Origin: Ephydatia muelleri
Taxonomy: Eukaryota > Porifera > Demospongiae > Spongillida > Spongillidae
DNA: 64,000 bases
NCBI GenBank assembly: GCA_013339895.1
Contig: JABACO010000001.1
Span: 2,616,309 to 2,680,308, forward strand
Direction of reading: 5' to 3'
In this document: positions 10,528 through 19,634 of the stretch, in pieces
How the letters are laid out: the number at the start of each line of letters is the position of its first letter
Numbering within the stretch: position 1 is the first letter of the stretch
Notes under the pieces: model-generated
What the model saw: only the letters and a program-made list of their open reading frames with translations
The model's database searches: none
What the model was told of the DNA's origin: nothing
Position numbers and translations under genes: made by a program

Positions 10528-13500
10528 CTACAGGTTACTTGCATAACCAGCAGCCCGATAACCAGTGGCCTGATAACCAGTAGCCTGATAACTAGTGGCC
10601 TGATGACCAGTAGCAGGAGCCAAAAAACTACGACGAGGGTCTGAAGAATTCCCGGTTGTGACAGCCACTCTCGTAGTTTCTGTGGTGACAACTGTGGCGG
10701 GTACACCGACGACCACACTAGCAGCAGAGGTGGGCACCAGCAGTCGTGTTCTGCGGCCGTATCTTATGGACCTCAATATCAGACCCAACACCCATACTGT
10801 GCAGCCCATCACCGCCACAGGCACGCCCACACTGAAGACAATGATCAAAGTGAGGGCATTGTCGTCAACTGAAAGAGAAAGAAGTCCCACTTAATGAGCT
10901 TTTTTTTATACAGCACAATGACATCAGCAAAGATTAGATTGTCCATGACACCATAACGGAATGCACAGGATATAGTGGTCTGGGCACAAGAGTGTACAAG
11001 TCCGGACTGCGCAAGTCTGGGCACAAGGGGGTCACATGCTCAGGGGATGGATTTCATATCATGCTAGTTAAGTCACAATTAATGTATTTCCCATATGTAC
11101 AGGAATACAGAGGTAGGCGACAGTGTAGGAGGTATGGAGGATAGGTGTAGGAGGTATGGAGGTGATAGGTGTAGGAGGTATGGAGGTGATAGGTGTAGGA
11201 GGTATGGAGGTGATAGGTGTAGGAGGTATGGAGGTGATAGGTGTAGGAGGTATGGAGGTGATAGGTGTAGGAGGTATGGAGGTGATAGGTGTAGGAGGTA
11301 TGGAGGTGATAGGTGTAGGAGGTATGGAGGTGATAGGTGTAGGAGGTATGGAGGTGATAGGTGTAAGAGGTAGGGATGCACAGATGTACTGGACGACCGC
11401 ACTTCTCCACTCCACCACAGATCCGAACCCCTATATCTAGTTTGCAGACCACACCAACGTACATGATGTAGCTTGTGAAGAACACGTAACACCGGCATCT
11501 CGAATATGGGAGCAGCCAGTAATGCCAATAACACTGTTGCTACGGTTACAACTGAACAGGGTTGTTTCACTGCCACGACAAAAAAGCCCACTCAGAAGAA
11601 TCTCTCCAGCACCTTGACCATACAAGTTATTTCTGAGTGATGACACATAATCTGTATGGAGTGTGTGTAACAGGATGTGGGTGTGGTCACACACAAATAA
11701 GGTCACGATGCACGGTCATCCAGTCATGTGATTTGAGGTAAGCCTTACCATAGCCAAGCTGCTCACACACCACCTTGGCAGCATTGTAGTTCCAGCCAGA
11801 GTCCCCACATATTGTGCCCCAGGCGTTGTTATAACACACCTCCACACGGCCATATCCATCTTTACTACTCGAGTAAGTACCAACAAGACGAACAGATCCA
11901 GTGGCACATGTATCTGGGGTACGAGATGGGAGGGGGAAGAGGAAGGGTTAGGGAGGAGGACCTGACAAACGTTTGTAGCTGATGACATCATCACTCTAAC
12001 AACTACCCAATGTGCATAGCATGATGCCCCTCCCCTCTTTCCTGTGATGCCCCTCCCTCTATCCACCCCTCTATCCTATGATGCCCTCCCCTCTATCTTA
12101 TGATGCCCCTCCCCTCTATCCTATGATGCCCTCCCCTCTATCCTATGATGCCCCTCCCCTCTATCCTATGATGCCCTCCCCTCTATCCTATGATGCTCCT
12201 CCCCTCTATCCTATGATGCCCCTCCCCTCTATCCTATGATGCCCTCCCCTCTATCCTATGATGCTCCTCCCCTCTATCCTATGATGCCTCTCCCCTCTAT
12301 CCTATGATGCCCTTCCCCTCTATCCTATGATGCCCCTCCCCCTGTCCCCATAGGAGATCACTCACATGTGCAGCTGCTCTCATCACTGTTATCAGTGCAG
12401 TCATAAGGTATGCCATTACAGGCCTTGGTTGAGTCCACACACTGTCCATTGAAACACTGAAACTGGTAAGAGCTGCAATGACCTGCACCATGTGATGCGG
12501 GTGTGGCCATATGAAAAATGAGGTAATGACAGTCCTTCAGATTCTATGACCCACACATAGTTACATGTTAGCAGCCTTGCTGGTATAGCCAGAAAAATTA
12601 GAATTCATTATACGTGTAAATGCAAATTTAAGCTAACAGCTGTTATTTGGTGCAATAGATGAAGAATGAAATCCAATAGCTGCCCACCCACCCACCCCAA
12701 GCCACACCTCTACCCAAAAATACACCAAGTACAAAAGAATGCAACCTACAGCAAAAGAGGTCTAGTCCCACAGTTAATGCTATCAGCTGGGACCAATTGT
12801 AATCCTCCTCCCCTTTCCATCCCTACTCCTCTCTCCCTCCTCCCTCTCCCTCCTCCCTCTCCCTCCTCCCTCTCCCTCCTCCCTCTCCCTCCTCCCTCTC
12901 CCTCCTCCCTCTCCCTCCCTCCTCCCCTCTCCCTCTCTCCCTCCTTCCCTCTCCCTCTTCCTCCTCCCCTCCCCTCTCCTCTCCCTCTTCCCCTTCCCTC
13001 TCCCTCTCTCTTCCTTTCACTCTATCCATCATCTCTGAAAACGTGGGTCCGCATGCACTTCTTGCATGATTGCATATAAAATATGAGTAAATACTTGTTG
13101 GTTTCATTCAATGGATATGACAACTCCATAAACACCTCCCATCACACCTCAATACCACATTTCAACATGTACACATAATTATGTAGAAGATCTTACCACA
13201 TCCAATTTCATCGCTGTTGTCTCCGCAGTCGTCAAGGTTATTGCACGTTAAGCTAGAACTTATGCAGTTCCCATTGTTGCAAGAGAACTGGAACCATAGG
13301 CACAATGTTCCTAGGAGGGCCGTTGAAAGTGAAGGTGAGTTTTAAAGAAAATGGACAGTTAACCGTTATAATTCCCGTACATGGGATTAGCAGAGAAGCA
13401 TAACTTGATTCGTGCCATACTGTTAATGTCTGTTTTATTTCTGAAGTAGAAATAAAACGACAATTATATTATTGGGATAGAATGCTCTTTAACCGATTAT

Positions 13501-14442
13501 ACGCTGAATTGTCATGCATGGCATCATACAGAATAAGTCCATACGTAACCGCATGGCGTGGGTTATTGTTAGAAACTTATTTATTTTTTTATAAAGTAGT
13601 AAGCTTTTTTGTGATCTTGTGAGGTTTCGTTTTGCAGTGATTGTAATAAATGCGAACGCTTTTTGAGCCAGAGGTGATCATAGCTATTCAACTTTTACAC
13701 AGACCCTGTTGGTAACAATCACTTGTTTACGGCCGTCTATACGTAATAACCACTGGCAATGTCGTGGAGTACATGCTATACAGCCAGGGCTGCGGACGCA
13801 AATGCTAAAGGTTACTCTAGCATTCGGATATCCACGTACACGTGGATATCCGAATGCTAGGGTAAAAATTACATCATTCTTATCAGTGAATATAATCGTT
13901 GGGCTATACCCCATGCATAAACAGCTTCTACAAACGTAGGATTTGCATGTGCTTTTCCACCTTTTCTGATGACTGTATATGTTGTACAAACGTGGTTAGT
14001 TAGACCGTCTTTTGATGACAAACTCGTGCAAAACACCATTAAAAATATATCATTCCAGGACTAAAATTCACTGATACGGACCCTGCCGTGCCGCGGCATC
14101 CGATAGTGCTCAAGCCTATAAATCAAACATTTTGTATTTCAATTAATAGAAATTCCTCGACGATTATGATACCTAGCTGTTTCTTAATGTCAAACAGTGG
14201 CACGCAATCACATTTGCATTTAGAGATGCTCTGTTTTGGCTGAACCTGTATAATATTCAAATATTAGACAAACCAAAACCCAGGTTGACTTGCATATCCT
14301 CAATTGCACAATAATGCCGTGCACAAGCATGCAGTACTTGGCCCTCCCTCTCGCCCCCAAATATAGGCACGGGACAATGCAATGTACACAGGGGTGTGTG
14401 GCTTGAGATTATTCTCACCATTAGCAACGCAGCATCCAGCAC
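10528..14442 (-). CDS. SRCR/LDLa single-pass membrane receptor, copy B
   Basis: Exons read from splice signals: 14419-14442, 13197-13310 (LDLa), 12366-12482 (LDLa), 11749-11913 (SRCR N-half), 11463-11651 (SRCR C-half) and 10528-10868 (transmembrane and tail). All junctions are phase 1 and the frame stays open to the stop at 10528. The SRCR halves show [17 protein letters not shown]...VVCEQLGY and [14 protein letters not shown]...[11 protein letters not shown], the expected family pattern. The last exon codes for a roughly 30-residue hydrophobic helix ([19 protein letters not shown]...), a basic stop-transfer RRTR, and a cytoplasmic tail ending in [20 protein letters not shown] repeats. The 11463 donor (GTACGT) is my choice because it preserves phase; reading on instead reaches a stop at 11437, which would give a secreted form. 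The signal-peptide exon upstream of 14442 was not found. Role inferred from the domains: surface recognition or adhesion. Confidence 0.8.
11112..11378. repeat. 24-bp minisatellite in an SRCR-gene intron
   Basis: About ten near-identical 24-bp units (GGTGATAGGTGTAGGAGG plus TATGGA). Because 24 is divisible by three, several frames stay open and give repetitive pseudo-peptides on both strands. It lies in the last intron of receptor copy B and is not coding. Confidence 0.95.
12000..12350. repeat. 23-bp minisatellite, copy B intron
   Basis: Around 14 units of the same CCCTCTATCCTATGATG motif that fills 165-1272. It occupies the homologous intron between LDLa and SRCR exons, which supports tandem duplication of the whole gene. 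Confidence 0.95.
12805..13022. repeat. CTCCCTC polypyrimidine tract
   Basis: About 215 bp of nearly pure C/T on the plus strand, in the intron between the two LDLa exons of copy B. Because the gene is on the minus strand, the transcript would carry a G/A-rich tract here. The long open frames across it are low-complexity artefacts. Confidence 0.95.
13680..13812 (+). repeat. Dispersed repeat, copy 1
   Basis: Matches 15500-15630 in the same orientation over about 130 bp (shared core CAGACCCTGTTGGTAACAAT, then CCACTGGCAAT and TGCGGACGCAAAT). It is immediately followed by the palindrome at 13812-13865. Confidence 0.75.
13812..13865. repeat. Near-perfect 54-bp palindrome
   Basis: The arms at 13817-13836 and 13841-13860 are exact 20-bp inverted repeats (CTAGCATTCGGATATCCACG and its complement) separated by four bases. 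Five more bases on each side pair with a single mismatch. It could extrude as a cruciform or be the end-to-end junction of an element. Confidence 0.9.
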
Positions 14443-15063
14443 CTGTGGGCCAAGATAAGTGGATTAAATTCAATTTTTATACAATTTGCATCGAGAGGGG
14501 TTAAATATATTTTTTTCTTGGCGGCACCCATTTAAGAGCTTGAATTGAGCATTCTGAGAATCTGGTTTTAAAACTTGTTGGGGAGCGTAGAGGGGAAAAG
14601 GTACGTGGGTAAAAAATAAAAACAAAGTCGATTTTAAGAATTTTAATAATTTTCGTATCTGAAACGTCAGGTTAACCTGGGAGAGGCATCTCAACATTTT
14701 CGAAAGTTGATTTATGTATGCTTACATTCTATGAGACTCTTGAAAGTTATTTCGTTACGTTCTAATGACACCCTACCCTCGCTCACTATCTCAGTTGTGT
14801 GCGCACTGAACTATACCTGTACATGTATATCTGAGTGATAGCGAGAGTAATTAAGTGGATCGCACAATCTCCAGCATACTGTGAAGCCATCACACTTGCT
14901 CCAATTTTTTTTTTCTGAAATTTTCTTTACTTGAATGTTTTTCAATAACAACAAGCTAAAATGCAATGCATGTTTAGTATACAACTATATGACAATACAT
15001 AAGGAAAGTAAAAAAGTATCACGTGACTATATACGCCTGAGGTCTGCCAAAATGATGCTGCTG

Positions 15064-15250
15064 ATATACTAGCCATTTGTCGCGAGCGGTTGAAAGAGGC
15101 AGCATCGTTGCTTGGTTCTGAAAAGAACCGTTTTCATTGGCAACTTCGTTACAAATCGATAAACAAAGTTGTCAAGGAAAACAGTTCTTTTCTGAACCAA
15201 GCTAGCGATGCTGCCTCTTTCAGCCGCTCGCGACAAATGGCTAGTATACA
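15064..15250. repeat. 187-bp foldback hairpin
   Basis: Two arms of roughly 80-90 nt pair around a short centre near 15160. The ends match as TACTAGCCATTTGTCGCGAG against CTCGCGACAAATGGCTAGTA, and pairing continues through GAGGCAGCATCG and TTGGTTC with few mismatches. It could be a MITE or a hairpin precursor if transcribed. Confidence 0.85.
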
Positions 15251-15499
15251 TGTAACAACATCAATTTCGGCAGACCTCAAGACCCATCGAAGAGCAAGAG
15301 GGAACGTAGAGGGTATGACCTCAGAAGAGCGGTTTTACGATAGAACTAACATGTGACGACTCAAACACTTTCTGTTCAGCGTAGTAAGAGCGCAGTACGA
15401 AATTGTATCCAGTGGCGGATCCAGGATTTCAGAAAAAGATAAAGATCAAAGGCGGGGGAGGGTGCAGGAGGGGGTTCTAGTATATGAAGACTGTAAGAT

Positions 15500-15632
15500 A
15501 TAGCTATTTAACTTTTGCACAGACCCTGTTGGTAACAATCACATGTTTACGGCGTCTATATGCAACAACCACTGGCAATATCGTTGCATGCTATATGGCC
15601 AGGACGGGCTGTGCGGACGCAAATTTGCGTCT
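15500..15632 (+). repeat. Dispersed repeat, copy 2
   Basis: Same family as 13680-13812. It differs by scattered substitutions and lacks the downstream palindrome. Confidence 0.75.
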
Positions 15633-15716
15633 TCCGCGTATAAACGGTTAACCCACATAGATGTGTGGTTAATTAATGTGTAGCGTGTTATGTAATAGAC
15701 CCAAAGGGGGGGTTGC

Positions 15717-15718
15717 AA

Positions 15719-15747
<29 letters not shown>
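15717..15747. repeat. Poly-C tract
   Basis: About 28 consecutive C preceded by GGGGGGGTTGCAACC. It is a likely site of assembly-length error and could form a G-quadruplex on the complementary strand. Confidence 0.95.
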
Positions 15748-15753
<6 letters not shown>

Positions 15754-16132
15754 GCCAGTGGTATCGCTAAGCTTTTAGTCGCTAAAAACGCACTCTAGCT
15801 CGATAACGTCATAAATATTTACCAGACTTTTAAACACTGACGCGACCAAAGGTTATCCTGTTTAGATATAATGCAAATTTGGCTACGATCCATTGCCGCA
15901 GGGGAAGAAAGTTCTGCTTACAAATTGTTTAGTACCGGGATCACTACAAGTATTAATAACAGGCATAAATAGTCACGTGATGCCTTTCTACTTTCAATAT
16001 GTATTGATGCTTAGTTGTACATTAAACATGCGTTGTCAGATTTGCATTTTAGCTCATTGTTATTGAAACAAATTCAAGTAAAGACAATTTCAGTAGAAAC
16101 AATTTATTGGAGCAAGCAAGTGTGATGGCTTC

Positions 16133-17150
16133 CACTGTAGTGCCACATAACGTGCATGCACATCAACCAAACCAGTCTGTATGTGCGGAAGAAATTTAAG
16201 TATACATGTCTGCTTCCATGTTCTTTTAAGTTTGCTTGCACGCACACATGTGCAGTCAACTGACACTGGGTGAACTTTACATGGTATTTACAAATAGTTC
16301 ATGTAATGCAAATCCATTGGGATTTATATCTGTATTTATGTACAATATGAAGCTCTCATTTACTATAGTGTAAATACCATGTATGCCAAATTTGCCTATG
16401 CGTTTACGCTTCGTTAAATTCCATGTGCATTCACGCGGAGATTTTTCAAGCTGGCAATGGTAGTAAAGTTACTACAGTAAGGGCGAAACAATTATAGACT
16501 ATCCAGGAGTCAGCTTGCGCAGATCGTAGGGGAGCAAAGTGTCCACGACTCAGGGCCGGGGGACCGCCCGGTCCGCCCCTGCCACCCCAAATAATTTAGC
16601 CGTGATGTCATTATATTACTGTTGTCACGTGACGTTGCCATGCAGAGCGAGTGACATTCTAAATGGGGCGCCGACAACAAAGAGAAAGGGAACGCAAAAA
16701 GGCAGCCATGACATGTCAAAGGCTAGACAATTGGTTTTAACTCTACAGCTGAATGCTCAAATTCTATTAATTGTGTTGACATCGAACTGTAAGAGGCACA
16801 AGAAAAGGAAATGCTGGTGGTGATTGATGCAGGGGAAGTTGAAGAATTTTTAGTCAGAACAAATGATGGTTTTGATATGCTATCTTGCAAAGCTTCTGGG
16901 GGTTCACCCCAGGCCCCGATGGGGGAGCTTCCAGCGCTCCCCCATAGTGATACCCCTAGCTGGGCGGAGGGCACAGCCCCCTCCCACACCCGCTGGGCCG
17001 CCCCCTATAGTATCTTCCCCCACACCACCCTATCTCTCGACCAGCCTACGGGCCTGAAGCCTGTTCCCAACCCGGATCTGTGGGAATACAATCCCAAGGA
17101 GCTTGTGAGATTCGCACGAATTTGCGAAGGGTAGCTAGTAGTAGCACAAA
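16133..17150. other. No firm gene; repeat-like ORF segment
   Basis: A plus-strand frame at 16811-17134 (107 codons, with GGSPQAPMGELPALP and NPDLWEYNPKELV) has a coding look but no domain I recognise. It sits directly upstream of a dispersed repeat (17155), so it may be part of a transposon. I do not call it as a gene. Confidence 0.3.
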
Positions 17151-17154
17151 TCAG

Positions 17155-17595
17155 CGGTATGGCAGTACCATTTCAAGGTCCATAGATCGAAGGAAAAGGG
17201 GTACGTGGCTAAACCTGGTGTGATTATTGCCACAGCCGTTCTCCAGGGAACTTTCTAGGCGCATCGAACGGCATCACAAGGACCAACTAAAGAATGACGT
17301 CTCAGTAGTTTGTGCCAAAAATGAAATAGCAGACTTAACGGCCAAATGCGAACTCTCAGTTTGAGCAGTATTTTACACCTCCTCAGTCTCACACAAGTCG
17401 AGCACGATAAAAACATGAAACGCACATGTAATATCGTTAGGACTTTCCGATAGTTGCAACGTAATAAACTTAGGGGGATGAATAAAACTTACACCAAATC
17501 AAGAAGCAACTGGCCAAGTTACCACTTCGAATCTTCATTCTGAAACACAAAAAACTACTAATGATATCACATGATCAACACAAATCCGCTATATG
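17155..17595 (+). repeat. Dispersed repeat family, uninterrupted copy
   Basis: About 440 bp that aligns with 23185-23233 joined to 24069-24297 and 24703-24875, where two insertions interrupt it. It is the empty-site reference for the LTR element at 23234-24068: GTACGTGGCTAAACCTGG here corresponds to GTACGCGGG, the element, then GCGGGTAAAGCTGG there. Confidence 0.8.
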
Positions 17596-18139
17596 ACGTA
17601 TTTAACTGGTATTAACTGATTACCAGCCAAATTGATTATTACGTTTAACCGCTTCCGGCCGAATTAATTTCGTACGTTTTTCAAATTTGACGCCTGTCAG
17701 TTAACTGTACGCAGCGGTTCAACGGAAGGAGATTTGTATGGGGAAGTTGATATTTTCTTGTTCAGTATTCCATTTTCTATCGTATTTTCGTTAGATCGTT
17801 GTAATATTTTCTGATTTTGTATTGTGCTACCCATACGGTAGTGTTACGATAGTACCGTACGAGGCGACGAGAAGTCACTAACGTAGTTAGGTGTTTGAGC
17901 GGCGTATACTTGTAAGACATCCTTTTAGCTTCAGAATTATATATATAGGTACCGCTGCAATATGTTCCGTACTATAAAACTCATCGTAGTTCATACATGT
18001 GTTTATTCTAATTAGCGCTCGACTTGTACTTAGTATTGTTGACCCTTGTTTCACTCGCGGCACCAATTGGATGCCCTTTATAAGACCTTTTTGGACCACT
18101 GGTTTGTTGCAACTTCCTAGCTCTCACAATTCTTGCCTG

Positions 18140-19136
18140 TCTGACTGTCTCCTCCCGAGGTCCCTGTGAGTCCTGTCACATCCCCTGGCCAGTGCCCTGA
18201 CTGTCTCCTCCCCAGGTCACTGAGTACTGTCACATCTACTGGCCAGGGCCCTGACTGTCTCCTCCCCAGGTCCCTGTGAGTACTGCCACATCTCCTGGCC
18301 AGTGCCCTGACTGTCTCCTCCCCAGGTCTTTGTGCATACTGCCACATCTCCTGGCCAGTGCCCTGACTGTCTCCTCCCCAGGTCCCTGTGAGTACTGCCA
18401 CATTTCCTGGCCAGTGTCCTGACTGTCTCCTCCCCAGGTCCCTGTACATACTGCCACATCTCCTGGCCAGTGCCCTGACTGTCTCCTCCCCAGGTCCCTG
18501 TGCATACTGCCATATCTCCTGGCCAGTGCCCTGACTGTCTCCTCCCCAGATCCCTGTGAGTACTGCCACATCTCCTGGCCAGTGCCCTGACTGTCTCCTC
18601 CCCAGGTCCTTGTCAGTACTGCCACATTTCCTGGCCAGTGTCCTGACTGTCTCCTCCCCAGGTTCCTGTACATACTGCCACATCTCCGGGCCAGTGCCCT
18701 GACTGTCTCCTCCCCAGGTCCCTGTGAGTACTGCCACATTTCCTGGCCAGTGTCCTGACTGTCTCCTCCCCAGGTCCCTGTACATACTGCCACATCTCCG
18801 GGCCAGTGCCCTGACTGTCTCCTCCCCAGGTCCCTGTGAGTACTGCCACATCTCCTGGCCAGTGCCCTGACTGTCTCTACTTCAGGTTCCTGTACATACT
18901 GCCACATCTCCTGGCCAGTGCCCTGACTGTCTCCTCTTCAGGTTCCTGTACATACTGCCACATCTCCGGGCCAGTGCCCTGACTGTCTCCTCCCCAGGTC
19001 CCTGTGAGTACTGCCACATTTCCTGGCCAGTGTCCTGACTGTCTCCTCCCCAGGTCCCTGTACATACTGCCACATCTCCTGGCCAGTGCCCTGACTGTCT
19101 CCTCCCCAGGTCCCTGTGAGTACTGCCACATCTACT
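18140..19136. repeat. 56-bp minisatellite, about 17 units
   Basis: The unit runs from CCTGGCCAGTGCCCTGACTG through TCTCCTCCCCAGGTCCCTGT to GAGTACTGCCACATCT. As 56 is not divisible by three, all three minus-strand frames cycle with a 56-residue period and stay open (up to 244 codons). That openness comes from the repeat and is not evidence of a protein. Each unit carries a polypyrimidine-AG followed closely by GTGAGT on the plus strand. Confidence 0.95.
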
Positions 19137-19139
19137 GGT

Positions 19140-19430
19140 GAGTGTAGGTGGGTGTACGAGGGGAGTTTAGTGTGGGTGTATAGGGGAGTGTAGGGTGGGT
19201 GTATGAGGGAGTGTAGGGTGGGTGTGTACGAGGAGAGTGTAGAGTGGTTAAGGTTGTTATTCAGTTGTACCGCGTCTGCTTGTTTCTCTTCATTAGTTTC
19301 TTTACGAGTTCGCATAATGTTAGAGTGGGTGTACGAGGTGGGTGTACGAGGTGAGGTGTATGAGGGGAGTGTAGGGTGGGTGTACGAGGTGAGTGTAAGG
19401 TGAGAGTGTGAGGGGAGTGTAGGGAGGTGT
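19140..19430. repeat. GTGTACGAGG-type degenerate repeat
   Basis: G-rich degenerate units such as GGGTGTACGAGGGGAGTGTA surround a unique 90-bp island (19235-19325). Non-coding. It separates the minisatellite from the piggyBac gene. Confidence 0.7.
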
Positions 19431-19634
19431 ATGTATTCTGTCACCTCTTTCTGTGCACAACTACTAAGATCTACTCTATCCCCCATAAAAACTTCACCCT
19501 GGTAATTCAGGTACATACTGTTCCCACTGCCTCCTCAGATCCTTCGTGTACACAATCTACTCTACAGTTCAGTGCCAATACAATACATGTAAATGAACAT
19601 TATGTATGTCTTCGTTCTGTTTTGATTACAGTTT

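Larger units (their letters stand above)
14882..16132. mobile_element. Non-autonomous element with about 150-bp terminal inverted repeats
   Basis: The left end (14882-15030, GAAGCCATCACACTTGCT... to ...ATCACGTGACT) is the inverted counterpart of the right end (15970-16132). About 940 bp lies between, holding the foldback at 15064-15250, a dispersed repeat copy (15500-15630) and a C tract. No transposase is encoded. The overall form suggests a foldback or MITE-type DNA transposon that has taken later insertions. Confidence 0.65.

Noticed and set aside
11054..11591. Repetitive ORFs of 90 to 170 codons on both strands
   Set aside because: They arise from the 24-bp intronic minisatellite; the genuine coding part there is only the SRCR exon 11463-11651.
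12666..13107. Proline/serine-rich ORF and its glutamate/arginine-rich complement
   Set aside because: Low-complexity polypyrimidine tract in an intron.
18117..19131. Long open frames (up to 244 codons) in several minus-strand frames
   Set aside because: They are products of the 56-bp minisatellite. All three frames are open with a 56-residue period, which is expected of a repeat lacking stop triplets.
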